64,000 nucleotides of DNA from Rhodamnia argentea (GCF_020921035.1 NC_063151.1:32122934-32186933), one strand, 5' to 3'. Positions 1 through 13,633 are shown, numbered from the stretch's first letter. Notes: generated by a model not told the origin, from the letters alone. Numbers and translations are program-made.

Positions 1-311
1 AGAAACACACAGAAGTCAGCATTGTCTAGAACATCAACATATGAGAGAGACAGAGAGAGAGCCCCAACGAGAAGGAATTCCACATACTTTCAGTCGTTCA
101 TGATTATATCACCATGCAATCGTATTTTCAGCTGGTTCGATGTAAATATCTCAACTTATAGAGCTTTTAGCGCCGGCAATTTTTGCTGAGGGAAGAACAA
201 GGCATTCATTGTTTAATTGGACTACCACAAAGAGCGGATGATAACTTCCAATTAACTGTACTGCTCACTCTTGATAGAGCCTCGCCTGCATTAAAGTCAT
301 TAGGTGATTAC

Positions 312-1265
312 CTCTTGGAAAGCTTTTCGATGCGAACTTGAATTGTGCAATTCGACAGCGTTTTGAAAGAATATATCTTCAAATCGCCATCAAAAGACTG
401 AGAGACAACTTCCGCTATCACCAATGCTTCTTTGTCCCACCAAGTCCCGGCAAGAGAAATCCCACCTCCTCCACCTGCATCCCCAACCTTTCATACAGTG
501 TCAATTATAACATAGATTCATTCAGCAGCTTACAAAATTCATGTCCAAGAAAATTAGAACAAGGGATCTGTTAAAGTAGCATTTACTCACATAAACTTCA
601 GCATCTTCTTCCAGATACTCATCTTCAAAACTCCCATCATCATACTCATCCTCCAATGCATCTGCATATGAGCTAAGACATCTTCAAGTTTAAATGAAAA
701 GCACGCCTTATTGTTTATCGAAGTCTTTAAGAACATTTTATGATAATCCCTCTGTTCTTTTTTGCAGAGTAACGATAAAGGTCATCATTCACAATGACTA
801 TAACTATGAACAATACCCAATTTGCAGAGGTGGAAAAGCCAAAACTAGGGAGGAAAAAGAGAGAAATCAAGAATAATCACTTCACTCACCATCGTCGAAA
901 TTGTCGAAGACGACCTCGTCCCCATCGTCGACATCCACCGATACTTCTTCGACGATAGTCGGCTCGAGGACTGGCTCGGGCCGCGAGTCTCGCTTCTTGG
1001 CGAGCGACGTGAATGCCCTGGTCGGAGCAGTAGCAGTCGGACATGCCCGAAAAGAAGATGAGCAATCATGGGTATGGCGAGAAGATAGGTGGAAGCTGGT
1101 CGCTTCGAGACTGGACGAAAATGGAGTGAGCGTAGCTCTCGGCGTCAGCTTCCATGGCGTCACCAAGTTCATCTCTTTCCAGCTGCAGCAAGAAAACGTC
1201 GAAACAGAGGAGAGACCTTCTTTCTCCGATTTGTAGCGATGGATTAGACAAAAGGCCGTTGCCAT
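312..1265 (-). CDS. Plastid RimP-like ribosome maturation factor (UPF0090), 5' exons only
   Basis: Three exons are visible on the minus strand: 1265-890, 661-591 and 487-312. All have AG/GT borders and compatible phases (1, 0, then 2 nt carried over). The gene continues past the left edge, and positions 1-311 are intron. The first ~75 residues are rich in Ser, Thr and Arg, as in a chloroplast transit peptide. An acidic linker follows, then the start of the RimP N-terminal domain, with a Gly-rich stretch and the motif ISLAGTWWDKEAL, then KIYSFKTL and IQVRIEKL. RimP helps 30S subunit maturation in bacteria, and the plant copies are nuclear-encoded plastid proteins. I chose the Met of MATAFC at 1265 because the upstream in-frame Met (1346) adds a stretch unlike a transit peptide. 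About 207 codons are present, so the C-terminal half is missing. Family identity rests on my memory of plant UPF0090 proteins. Confidence 0.82.
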
Positions 1266-3504
1266 TTGCCAGTCCAAAACTTGGTAACGAGTCGCGCACG
1301 TCAATTGAAAATGGGATTTGTTACTGGAAATAATAAAATTTATCACGGATATTTAATTGAATCTTAAAATATACAAAAAGAGCGATCGAATCGAATCTTA
1401 AAAAATAAATTTATGCAATCAAGTCCTTCCATTAACTCCGTCCAATTTGAATAACGAAAAATACCGATATGAATTTTTTTAATATTTTCACTAAAACGAT
1501 GTCGTTGAAATCCAACTATGATTTTTAATATAATTTTATATAAATTAATTTTAAAAAAAGGTAATTAAAAAAAAAAAGGAAAAAACCAAAACCAGCGGTG
1601 AGGGTTGCAACAGCTAGGCAAATGGTCGGCGATCCTAACCCGGCTAGGAGCCGCGACCCTCACCAACCGATGGCGAGGCCGCCGTTGGCTGGGGTGGGGC
1701 CGGGCGATAACCACGCTAGGGCGGTCCTTAGCCTTGCCTAGTCCGGGTGAGGGTCACGACCTTGGGTGAGGGTCTACAGGCCATCGCGGGCCCTTCCAGC
1801 AATGGTGGGGGCAGCAAGGGCCCTGTAGGTCCTCATTGATTCCTTCTTCTTTTTTTGTAATTTAGTTTAATTATTGTCTACATTAAAAATCAAATTTGTA
1901 TTAAAATGATGTCATTTTGGATTTATTTTTCTTGTTTTAGCCACATCAACGCCACGTAGAACAAAAAACTAGTAAAAATAATCACATCTGTATTTTTCGT
2001 TAATCATAATTGAATAACGAAATATTGGATTACACCAATTTGACAAGTTTTATTACTTAATTGCACTTTATGAAAGTTTTAAGAATCAAATGTACTTTCA
2101 TGACAGGTTTTAGGACTTTCAGTGGACATATTTCATTAAAAATCCGAACTTCTCTCTTTCTCAAATTTTATAGGAGGGGTGAACCGAATCAAAACAACCC
2201 TACGGTCTTAAAGCTGGATTTCCCCGCCTACGTTCAACCTGCTTTCTTTTTCCACAATGTAGGGGGCGTTCGATATGCGTTGAGTGCGTTTTCAAGTTTC
2301 CCACTGCTCGGTTCACAACCATAGGTGGTGTCGCAAATTCGAAGATTGGACGAACACTTACTATCGCTCATTTAGCGAAAAATAATGTGTTTCTCAAAAA
2401 ATAGTCATTTTTTTTATGAAAATAATAATATTTTTTAATATTTGACTGAAACGTCAAAATGAACTGAAAAATATTTTTCACTATTCAGAATGGAATATCG
2501 AATTTGATATTCCTCCATGCATTCCTTTTAATAACTTTTAATTGTATTTATTTTTTTTTTATTAAATGTTCCCTTTTCTTTTTATTTTTTAAATTTTTTC
2601 CTTTTTTTTTCTCTTTTTCCTTTTTCTTTGGCCAATCGCCAGCTATGGCCGTGGTTAGCGACCAGCCGAAGAAGAAAGGAAAGAAAAAGAGAAAAAAATT
2701 TAAAAATTAAAAAGAGAAAATTAAAAATTAAATAAAGTAAAATGTCGATTTTTTCAAAAAATAAAAAATAATGAAAAAAATGAACGTGAAAGAGTGGAGG
2801 ACAGAAAGATGAGAAAAAATGTTTTCCTCTTCTTGAAAAGCGAAAATTATTTCCGCCTTTTTTAAAGATATTTTTTAGATTTCGACCCCAAAAAAAAAAA
2901 ATGTTTTTCCCATGAGTGAAAAGTACTTTTCTTGACTCATTTTATTTTCCATGAATCAAACGCCGGAAGATTCAAAAAATATTTTCGTGAAAGTTATTTT
3001 TAACAAAACCAATGAAAAATAACTTTTGCTTCAGCTGCTAAATATTAAACCACGAAACCGATACTGTAGTAGTAGCCGCTTTCATGTTCAATTATATGTA
3101 CACTACAAGTATATAATAGTCCCCTGCTGTCTCTACTTACGCCTCACCAAATTGTCTATCAGGATGAATGCACTTCCTTAATGCTTGTCAATTTGAATTC
3201 ATCCTCTTCTGGTCTGTCCACAACACTTTGAAAACATGAAACAAAGCTTGTAAAGCCCCAAGTCAAACCTGGTTCCAAAAAAAAAAAAAACTGGTTCAAA
3301 GGATACTGCCAGGTGAACTTCCTAGAAATCAAATGTATTTCACTATTGGGTATGCCATTTGAATTCAGTACAAAAGTCGAAGGACGCGACCCGGCTAGGC
3401 TGCGACATTTCTGTAGTATTCGATCTGAACTGTAACTACTTGATGATTCTGAGTCTCTGTATGATTTGCACAAAATGGAGGTGAAGATCAGAAGGGGCAT
3501 GGGG
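1266..3504. other. Intergenic region with GC-rich and AT-rich repeats
   Basis: I see no convincing gene. Positions 1590-1850 are a GC-rich block with repeated CCCTCACC/GGGTGAGG-type words, set in AT-rich flanks that read like decayed arms of the long inverted-repeat family found elsewhere in the window. The words CCACGTAGAAC near 1952 and AATAACGAAA near 2014 support this. At 2255-2965, GGGGGCGTTCGAT on the left and ATCAAACGCC on the right look like imperfect element termini around a low-complexity core. The 3' UTR of the GUX gene probably ends within 3159-3504. Confidence 0.5.
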
Positions 3505-6500
3505 TCATAAAGAAGGGAGGGATGATGTACTGATCCCCGGTGGCGAGGGAGTGACAGTCGCATTATCGGTCCAATTCGTTTCGCCCCAATGCCACAACAT
3601 GCTTTCCCAGAAACAAAACTGCTCGAAGCACGTCTTTAGACGTTCGTCTTTTATTTCGATCTTCCAGTGACCGTCTGTGTAGTTTCCTTTCTCGGCTTGC
3701 CTTCGGTCCCACTCCAAAGCCGCCTTCTGCTTCGACCGAAGCAAGCAGAAGTTTTGCAAGTTCTCCGGCATGGCGTCATGGACCTTCCACCATGTCCGGT
3801 GGGCGACATCGCTTGCAAACTCCTGCAGGATGTCTACATTCCAGTTGCAGTCGTAGTCCCGGAAGCACAGCCATGGTTTGTTACCAAGATAGTGGAGGAC
3901 ATAAAGGATCGGGGGATCGGCACCAAAGAGACGCGTTTTCATCTCCTTCTTCTCCACCTCATCCCCTTCCCAAAAGTGCTTCAAGAAGTTCATGTGCTTA
4001 GGGATCCGATGCCACCAAGTGAATATTTCATTTAGATATCCCTGATCCCCACCATTGTAGGACTCGATTTCATTAATATGATCCATGAGCAGCTGGAATG
4101 TACAATTCGATGGCTCAACCACCATCACACCAGAGTTGAACAGAGTGGCATTATTGCCGGTTGCAGATATTTCAGGCATTTCAAACAGGAAATCAATATT
4201 CCTGAGGATAAGTAAGTCAGCATCAATGAAAATGATCTTGTCGTAATCGGTCAGCTGCCAAAGCCGAAATTTGCTGTAGTTCCACTCGTTATATGCGTCT
4301 CTTTCAGCTTTTGGATTCCTGATTCTCTGGATAGTGTGGATTTTCCACCCTGCATCCTCCAAACCTTTCTGGTGATAGTCACTGATGGTTTCGTCAACAA
4401 GTATCACAAAATCCCGCGTAGAACCGGCCATCCGAATGCTCCGAGCTGCTGTGATGGCCCCGCAAACGTAGAGATGAGCAGAGTGCAGGATTGTGGCATA
4501 TGCTTCCCGATGTGCCCTTTCTGAATAGAAGTGCTCTGTTGAAAAGCAATAATCCCATCAGGGTGAAAAAAGAAAAGGAAAACAAAAGGAGAAGGGTATG
4601 CAAATCTCTGAATCTGATTCATCAAGATCTGAGTTCACTTTGGCAGTAATCATCTCAGGTGTCACGAAGGATCTGGTTTAAGAACCAACTAGGTGGAAAA
4701 CGGGAAGAAGAAAAGGATGTTCACTTTGCAAAATAATTTGAGCATGAGGAGATCATAATGAGATAAAGAAGAAGCGCTGACCTTTAGCCTTGAGAGGCAC
4801 TGCTAGTTCACATGACCCCACAGGAAGACGTGCCTTTTCTCTCAGTTTATTTAGGTCAGGCTCATACAGCCAGACATTCCCATTGTGTGTGATAAGTTCC
4901 TTGCAAGTGAAGAGATTTGGAATGGGAAAGCATTCAGTAACAAAAAGAACGCGCACTTGATGATAACTCTTAGCAGAAGCAGCAAGTCTGGCTGCTGCAA
5001 GTTGCAAATGCAGACGAGCCACGTCTCTTGACCACCTTCCCGACTTATCACACGGAAGCTTGACGGCAATAAGATCAAGACGTGGTTTTCCAGGAATCTG
5101 AAGCTGAGGCAAAAAAGGACAAGTGGGGACCTCAAACTCTTCTTCCTCGTCTATCCATTCTGGATAGAGCGACTCCCAGGTTACATTGTGAGGCACATGT
5201 TCCAGGTGTAACATGACATGCTCGGAATCAGGGAATAGTTGCTTCCAATTATCAATTTCATTGTCATTAAAGTTCAATAGACCAACACCTTGATACTCAT
5301 TCTTATCCGTCAGCTTCTCAATAGCAGTTGAGATCTGATCCCAACTAATGTCCAACAATGACGCATAACGGGTATCTGCACCAGCAGTCTCTCTTGTCCA
5401 TCTACCAATGAGACTTGGCCTGCATGAAATTTAGATTAGTAAAGCACCAACATGCTGAACTGTGTGCATAACATGCATTTATCTATGAATTATACGCCGA
5501 TGAAGTCAAATGCAGAAAAAACGTATATCTCTAATCCCCTCTAGCCCAACCCACAGGTAAAAAGAGAGGAAAATAACAGTTTGCACCTCCTAAAGTAATA
5601 AGAAAAAGAAAAAACCTTCACTCTGATGGAGGATTGGAGCACAAGAATTACCGAGATGAAGAACCGGTGGGATGATCTGTATTATAAATTGCTGGAGAAC
5701 AATAGAGCGTCAGAAAAGTTCCAAGTAAAATGACAAGCAGAACAATTTTCAAGGTTGGAATCTTGCAGTTCAAATTCCTTGCTTGGATAGGTAAATGGAA
5801 AGCTCTCTCAACATCTTTGAAATATTTACTCCTTTGGAACCTTCTCTTGTTTGTCTCATCACTGCACCAAGAAGACAGCAATGAAAATGTATCCTAGGGT
5901 AAGTGAAAGACAACCCACACGAATAAACAACAAACACGGGGCAATGTTGATAAACCAACACAAGCTAGAAGCTCTATAACACGTATTTCAACAAAAGTGA
6001 ACATCATTCCAGATGGCGAACTTTTGCACATTGCCAATTGAAAGTCCTCATTATACCGCAGGCATTCTCTCCCTATTATAGTGCCAACAAGCGTCAGCAA
6101 GACACCAATCAGCAACCATTTACTACTTGCACAAACCCTTTCCTCCACATCTTGATAAATGAATAATTGTAAAAGTACCAACTATTATGTCTATACAGCT
6201 TCTGGGCAAAATGCAACTCTCTTTCGAAACCTTACTTCTTGGATTCTTCAAATTGTTTGAAGAGAAACTTAACAAGAGAAGCAATAGGAACACCAAGGCA
6301 GAGCTCTGAAATATTCAATTTCGGTAGCATATTGCTACATACTAAACAGGAGATGAAAGAGAGAACAACGAAACATTTTAGATTCGAATTTGAGATCATT
6401 ATTTCTCTGACCATCCGTACTCTCCCCTTCTGAAGCTAGCACCACCTACATAAGCACAAGAATAAAATGCTAACTATGATGGAAAACTTAAGCGAGAGGC

Positions 6501-7603
6501 CGAAAAATATCTGGTTGGATGGAAATAACACGCCATGGCAGTGTATCAAATTGAGCACACAAGATTAGTCTGTCTCCGGATGGTAGGGACTGATGCTGCG
6601 AAACTGGAGAATGCACATTTTTTCTCTCCCCTTAGAGAAGAAGAAAGGGAGAAATTGACAAGTTACAGACTACTTTAGATTTTGAAACAATTATACAAAT
6701 TATTTCCAATGTGTATTGTTGTTCTTCCCTCAACCCAGCAACCCCTTCCCAACCACCACGGGATATAAATAATTGACTACATAAACAAAAACAATAAGGC
6801 AGCTTGATAATTGGAAAATGATGAGCCATTATTAAGTTAAAAGCATCATAACTACCTCAATCTGTCAGTGCAATATCCTATGGCATTATTCAAACAATTT
6901 AACATCACCACCATCCAAAAATGGAAAAGCCAAATGGTTTCCAGAAAAATGAATATCAATGTGTGAGGATAACATTGCTGGTCGTGTTCTGAACCAATTT
7001 GCAGAATTCACATTTTTCAACCCAATAACAACTTCAATTGGGAATTTCAAACAGACAAGACATTGATTTCGGCATTCCCAACAGTTATCCATGTTGAAAC
7101 AAAAATCGATCAAGGTCTTCTCAGTCTTCCACCGCATAGCTCAGTAAGCAAACCTACGTCGTTGCTCAATTGTCTGCAAAAGCTCCGACATTGAACAGCT
7201 CACCAAACAAATTGATCTCAGCAAAAAAGAGAGAGAAGACCAAGTCTCGCTGCTAGGACAGTTTATCACGCAAAAGAAACACTCCCACACACCAATTCAA
7301 ATCCCCCAACCACCAATTTGGTCTCGACAATGACTTGATAATGCTCAGCAAAACAGAGGGGTCGAGCTCATCCGCAAGAAGCATTTCTTTTTAACTCTAG
7401 AAGTCTAGATGATAATAGCCACATGAGCCAGCACAAAGCAAAACGGAGCACAAATCCAACTCTATTGGCGCACACAACGAGCCTCGGTCACCTGATCAGC
7501 TGACACCTACGCGAGAGAGAGAGAGAGAGAGAGAGAGGGCTGACTTGGAGGAAGAAGAGAGTCGGTGCCTGGGCTCGATGGAGCTGGGGGAGGTTCCTCT
7601 CAT
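3505..7603 (-). CDS. GUX: UDP-glucuronate:xylan alpha-glucuronosyltransferase (GUX, GT8)
   Basis: This enzyme adds glucuronic acid side chains to xylan in the Golgi. Exons on the minus strand are 7603-7511, 5854-5652, 5419-4782 and 4535-3505, giving about 654 aa, near the usual GUX length. The N-terminus begins MRGTSPSSIEPRHR, typical of the family. A single transmembrane anchor (LKIVLLVILLGTFLTLYCSP) lies at about residues 66-85, as in a type II Golgi protein. The GT8 domain has the metal-binding DAD motif (FIDADLLILRN, ~416), the NSGVMVVEPS motif, and HYLGNKPWLCFRDYDC near the C-terminus. The last three exons are secure. The first junction is less so: the donor after Arg at 7511 needs acceptor AG at 5856-5855 to keep phase, while a stronger-looking TGCAG seven bases upstream would shift the frame. 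A (GA)n tract lies inside exon 1. Closest recalled homologue: Arabidopsis GUX3/PGSIP2 (At1g77130). Confidence 0.9.
7512..7537. repeat. (GA)n microsatellite within GUX exon 1
   Basis: An uninterrupted GA dinucleotide run, read on the minus strand as (CT)n, encodes alternating Ser-Leu just before the first splice donor of the GUX gene. Length changes in steps of two bases would change the reading phase at the junction. Confidence 0.9.
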
Positions 7604-8622
7604 CCTCCGACGGTTCAGTGGCGGCTCGGTGGAGGCACCATCTGCATTCCCAGATAACGAAAATCAGCCAAAAAGACAAGAGAGAGCGCATAGAAAACAG
7701 TAGAAAGAAGAACATCAAGAGCTCATACAAAAACTGTTGCCTTCCTGCAATTCGAGGAGAGAGAGAGGGGGGGGTTGACACCCAACAAGCAAAGTGCAGA
7801 GAGAATAGCTGTCTGGTTGCTCCTTAATTTAAGGTTTGGTGGATAATGACAATGTTGTCCGCCTTCTCTTACCCATTACCCGAAACTCTTAAAACAAAGA
7901 GGCACAGGTCAATGTCCAAATCAAGGCAGCTCTTACCATTTCTGCTTTCGAACATTCTCCGCTCCAAAACCCATTCTTTATCTTTTCTTCACTCGCCTTC
8001 GCTTTGGTAAAAATCTCATCTTTTTGTTATTTTATCGAACATCGGTATGTACGGTGACACGTCGAGACGGGAGGGATTATTGCTATCAACGGTACATGAA
8101 TAAAATATATCTGGGGAGGGGAAGATCGTGGGGAGCAGAGCTTGCACATTCCAGTTGGGGATTCCCAAGAACGTTCAGATGGTTTAGAGTTTTAACTGAG
8201 ATTTCTCTATTAATCTCCTAAGTAAATTAATCATTGTCGGTACAGACATCGATGTTAGTAGGGTTTCGTGCATTTTTTTAACCATGTACGAACTGTACGA
8301 CCTCTTCCAATTCCTCCTTGGGAGCGTCGGGGCTCAGACATTCGGCTCGCGTTGTCGCGTAAAAACCTGGTGATTATCGAAGTACACGGGCTCATGCTCT
8401 TGGGCAGCCGCCTGGTTATGTTTTGTAGGGAAGATCGCCACCCGGCTTTCGCATGCCGTGATGGTTGTGTGTTCTTTGGTTTGGATTTGTATTTGGTGAA
8501 TTCAGAACCGACTTTTTACACGAGTGAGAGAAGGAATATTGGAAGGTTATGCATAAAAAGGGTCAAGATTAAAACATATCAGAAGGTTTTGATTTTCTTC
8601 CTACATTGAGTAAAACACTCAT

Positions 8623-9234
8623 GGGAAAAGAATTACCAAAACAGTCTTAAACCTATTGTAATTGTGTCAATTCAGCCCTAAATCTTTTTTTTTTGTCAAT
8701 TTAGTCATAACTCTTTTACATTTTCGCCAATTTAATCTATTTGACCGGCCATTACTAACGTGGCGTGCCAGTATTGGCATGGCACTTTTTCAAATAATAT
8801 TTTTAGTTTTTAAAAAAATTTATGCTTTCTTTTTTATTTCTTTTTTTCTTCAGTTTTGTTTTTCCCCAACCCTCGGCCACGAGCAACGGCCGCGGCGCCC
8901 TCACCCAATGCCGGCGAGGGCCTTTCGGATGCTATTGCCCGGGTCGGGCATGGGCCGCGGCGCCCTCTCTTGGCTGGATTTGGGTGAGGGGCCGCAACAA
9001 CCTTGCCAGCCCAAGGGTTTGCGGAAAAAACTAAAGAAAAGAAAACAAAAAAATCATAAAGTTCAAAAAATTATTAAATATTATTTAAAAAAGTGTCACG
9101 TCAAGACCGGCCACCTAAATAGACCGAATTGGCACAAATACAAAAGGTCTAAGATTAAATTGATTAAAAAAAAAGGTTTAGGACTTAATTGGCACAATTG
9201 CAATAGGTTTTGGACTATTTTGGTAATTTTCCCC
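8623..9234. mobile_element. Foldback-like inverted-repeat element, family A, copy 1
   Basis: The left arm starts GGGAAAAGAATTACCAAAAC and the right arm ends TTTTGGTAATTTTCCC. Both arms repeat a ~33-base phrase of the type 'caatttagtcctaaatcttt' or its complement. The arms converge on CCACGT-like words around a GC-rich core (8865-9015) holding repeated GGCCGCGGCGCCCTC. I see no transposase. I could not identify a clear target-site duplication. Confidence 0.75.
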
Positions 9235-9637
9235 TATCTTCATAATTTTATTTGTATTTAGCCAAAAGAAAGTTTTCTATACCAAAAAAAAAAGGGTTAT
9301 CGATCCGACCCGACGACTTGGGTATATCTAGGTCAAGTCGGGTTACATTGAGTTTGTTTCTCTAAAATGACTTTATTTCTCTTTTTGTTCCCGAGAACCA
9401 AAAAGTAGAAAGTATTTTTCTTTTTTACTTTTTGTTTATGTTCCAAATCTATTATCCGACCACTAATCTATTCAGAAAAATAAATTTCTACTCTTTTTAT
9501 GTTACAAGGAACAAAAGAACAGAAAAACATATCAATAGAAATATTACCAAATGCACCACTCTGACCCTCTTTCTTTTTCACAGACTTTTACTTTGCCTCT
9601 TTGTAGTTTGTAAAGTGTGGGTGTCACACCCACAACT

Positions 9638-10461
9638 GAAACTAAGCGTCCCCACCCCATCCAATTCCCTTACCACTAGGGCACGTGCCCAATGGGTACC
9701 ACCTCAGCTTAGTGAAAATAACAAGTAAAAAGATCAACATAATTATTTTTTTTTTGTGTGTGTAGATGGACCTAACAATAATAGAGTTTAGTTTCAAAGC
9801 TGTTGGGGTTAGATAGAATTAAGAAAGTTATCTTTGCAATGGAACTTTTCACAAATATTGTTGGGTGTGGTTCATACTCCCATGCAATAGGAAAGCATGT
9901 GGGTTCCGCTCCACACCGAGTGAGTGGGAGTCCGAGGGAACCGCCTCGGTGGGAGTCTCAAGGGGGCAGCGTCCCTTGGATACCATAGGATTTTACCATT
10001 TAAACCCGTAATTTTTCATTAGTAGCTTGAGCTTGGGCTCATGAATAGCTACGTCTATATATACTTTTTTTCGCTTGTAACCGAGTGATATAACGAGAGG
10101 TGCGAGATGCTAATATAGTGGAATCTTCTGCTGGACGTAGCCCTAGTTTAAGGGTGAACCAGGATAAAATCTCGTGTCTCAATGTTTCCTCTTTCTCGCT
10201 TCTTTTACTTCGATGCTATTGTACGCCGATCCTAACTAAGCGTCCTCACCCCCATCCAATTCCCTTACCACTAGGGCGCGTGCCTAATGGGTACCACCTC
10301 AGCTTAGTGATAATAACAGGTATAAAGATCAACATAATTACTTAGTTTTTTTTTTTTTTTTATGTAGATGGACCTAACAATAATAGAGTTTAGTTTAGTT
10401 TCAAAGCTGTTGAGGTTAGAATTAAGAAAGTAATCTTTGTGATGGAACTTTTCACAAATAT
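9638..10461. repeat. Pair of ~220-bp direct repeats around an LTR-like segment
   Basis: The segment at 9638-9859, containing CCAATTCCCTTACCACTAGG, GGGTACCACCTCAGCTTAGT and TGATGGAACTTTTCACAAATAT-like words, recurs at 10231-10461 with about 90% identity by eye. Between them (9860-10230) the sequence starts TGTTGGGTGTGG, carries TATATATAC near 10054, and then TGGACGTAGCCC and GGGTGAACCAGGATAAA. That layout resembles the R/U5 end of Copia-type LTRs. No reverse transcriptase frame is present. It may be a solo-LTR-like relic flanked by duplicated DNA. Confidence 0.55.
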
Positions 10462-13044
10462 GAGCTATATGTCCTCAGCTTCAAGGTAAAGTGATATGTT
10501 TTAGGTAGAATTGTGGACCCGTGCACCATAAGTCAAGGTTTTTGAAAAAATGATTTTGTCTAACATGATATCGGAGCACACGAATTGAGGGTTCAAATTT
10601 TAGTACTATTCCTTTCAACGTTTCTCTTGCCCCGTTATTCCTGTCATCGTGTCCCGCCTGTGATCCCATTGCCGCGGTTCCGTTCACACAACGTCTAGCA
10701 TGTGTTAAGGACCGGTTCATACATAGTGAGGAGTGTTGAGTAATATGCTATACAAAGGTCGTTTTGAACGGGCAGTCTTCAATCTTCAAATTGGCTTATT
10801 TCCAACAACCGCAATGACCATTTGACAACAAGCAAAAACATCAACTAAGTCTTCTTTAATTGCCCGTTACTGATTAGAGCGGGTCATTGATCCGTCTCAC
10901 GGTGAATAGGACTTGTGGGCAGGAGAGAAGGTAGAAAAAGAGAGATTAGGAACTTGGTAAACCACTCCTCCTCCTTGATTTTGACCTAATCAAAGTCAGC
11001 TACCTAGGTCTGGTCATAGGCATGTTAGGCAATCCCCCCCAACAAAACTGGCCTCTTTGAATTTAGTTTTATTTGTCGGACCAAATGAAAAAAAAAAAAC
11101 GAAAAGAAAGATTTAATTGCATTTGGAGCTATCAGTATGGCGGCCCAATTAATGATTGATCCAATCATGGGATTAAATTATTTCTTGCAGTTAAACAAAA
11201 CGACAAGGACATGCTAACCATAGCCAGTATCTGAGAATTTAGTATTAATACCACCTGCCCCCTAGTTTGATCACTATGCACAGCATCATAATGAACTAAT
11301 AATAGATTAATAAGTCTAATTACACAGAAAATGCAATACTTAATATTAATCTTCTTCTTTTTTTTTTTCCACTGGAAATATTCTTACATGGAAAGCAAAA
11401 TAGTTTGTTGTTGCTTCGGTTAACTAAACACAAACGCTTCATCAAAATGTAGAAAGAAAATGAGAGAACGAACATTGGAATGCTATGCATAGAAAAACGG
11501 TGGGTGGTTTACCCAACGAAGACATTATGTTTAGTGAGAGATCAGTCGGTTGTCAACTAGCATCGGACACCATAGAAATTATGAAAAAAAAAAAAACAGA
11601 TTTTGTACCTTTAACATCAATGTCGGATATCGTGAATGAATACATCTACCAACGGTTGATACTTGAGATTTTTTTAGTATATATAATGCAAAATTCGACC
11701 CAGCAAAAATGTTGTGATGACAATTTAGATGCCCATCAAAAGATAAGCCTAATCAAGATCTACATTGACATAATGTTGTCCGTCAGTCAAATTGAGTCCA
11801 GTCCAGGACATTACTTCTTCTTCTTCTTCTTTTCAGTAAATCGAACTCCATTTCTATTTGCAGATTTTACCTTTTACGGTCTGTCCGTTTGATATACAGA
11901 GACGGCGGGCTTCATGAATGCGTTCCTTATTTTAACCTGATAGTGCCCGCACGCCATTTTTCTTTCCTGTTGATTGGGAATACCCTCGACTTTTAATGTC
12001 TCATAATTCAGACTAACCAATTTTAGGGATTATTTAGGTCCACTTTGTCCCAGTAAATTACAAGCAATGATTGATGACGAGCCTCTGTCAAGTCTTTGTA
12101 GGGGTCAAGGCAACCATACAAATGAAATCTTGAATTTTGTTTAACATGTGTTTTTCCGTTATAAAATGATTCTGGATATCATCCGTAATAGTTGCCAAGT
12201 CCAAGTTTACACAAATTCCTAATCATGTCGTATGCATGAATATCAACTCGGTTCTAAACTTTTTAATTTTACTAATTGAATCTTAAATCATTGTGCGAGA
12301 TTTCACTGCAGTCCTTTAGATTGAAATTGACTAGTTGGACAATATCTTCTCGACCTAGATGTATGCTTATGTTGAAATCAAAATGCATAGACACATAAAG
12401 TACACCTCTTATAAACCGACTATACATATATAATATCCCACTGGCAGGAGTTTGAGTGGTAGTGAGCTTCCATGATCTCTTCCACTTGGCTAAAAGAATT
12501 GATGGCGAATCCCCATGGAAATATTTATACTCGAGTCCCAACTCCCAAGTCATTCGTCTCTCCTGAGCCCTCGATTTGCTCTAGATTGTGTATTTTTTAC
12601 CTGGCTAAATGATACGACGACGGACCGTCCGGCATGGTGCTCCGGCGAGAAGTGCATCGGACCGTCTTTCATGAGATCACGAATTCGTATTATTAATATC
12701 CCGAGTGAATTTTTGGTCAGTTTTTCTTTTTTCACGTGAATTTTTCGTCGGCTTGTACTTTGAATATTTGTTATCTCGCGTGCGGAGACTATATGGCTTC
12801 TAGTGCACCAATGACTCATAGTGGATAGTGGTGGGCATAAGAAATATCATTTGGTGGGAGGCGACACATCAAATTCTCCGAAATAACCCGAAATTATAAA
12901 AGAATCTATGCCATTTTCTTTAGTAAGCAAATAAAAATCTTTAATTTCCTGCTTATTATTGTCATTTGACAATCAACATTATTCCATAATATCATGCAAT
13001 TGTTGCACCGAGTTAATAGGAAACTCAATAACGTGCATTTAGGG

Positions 13045-13633
13045 CAAGAAAATAGTCCAAAAAGTTATACAATTATTGCACTTTAGTCAATTCAGTCATA
13101 AACCTTTCAATTCTATCAATTGAGTCATAAATCTTATGATTCAATTGACAACTAAGTTCACCATACCAGTTTTAACCAGAAATCATTGACATGAACCTCG
13201 GACATCCTACGTAATATGGCCGGCGCCGACATGGATAATTTTATATTTTTTTCAAAATTTTTTTATTTTTTTTATTTTTTGTCTTCTTTGTTCTTTTATT
13301 TTTGGTATTTCTTTCTTTTCCCTTTTTCTTGCCAAGCCTGACAAGGGCCAGCCAAGCCTTGCCGAACTTGATAGGAAATAAAAAGGAAACGGACGAAAGA
13401 AAACGGAAAAAGAAAAATATTCAAATTTTTTCTAAATATATCGTCCACATTAGCGTGGACAGTCCTACGTGACACCATTGCCGTCCAAGCTAGCAATTTT
13501 CAATTTAAATTAGCTAGATGGACTCAATTGATAAAGTATCAAAAGTCTTAGGACTTAATTAGCAAAATTAAAAAGTTTATGACTGAATTAATCAAAATGT
13601 AATAAGTTTAGAATTTTTTGGAAAATTTTCCCG
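13045..13633. mobile_element. Foldback-like inverted-repeat element, family A, copy 2
   Basis: The left arm begins near GAAAATAGTCCAAAAAG and the right arm ends TTTTTGGAAAATTTTCCC. The arms contain the recurring phrases 'caattcagtcataaacc' and 'ggacttaattagcaaaatt'. The middle has GGCCGGC and GCCAAGCC words and ACGTGACACCATTGCCG. No coding capacity was seen. Confidence 0.7.

Noticed and set aside
901-1236. Plus-strand frame of 111 codons
   Set aside because: It is the shadow of RimP-like exon 1 on the other strand, where splice phases and family motifs agree.
8268-8609. Plus-strand 113-codon frame upstream of a family A element
   Set aside because: The composition looks random, with no domain, no splice partner and no recognisable homologue.
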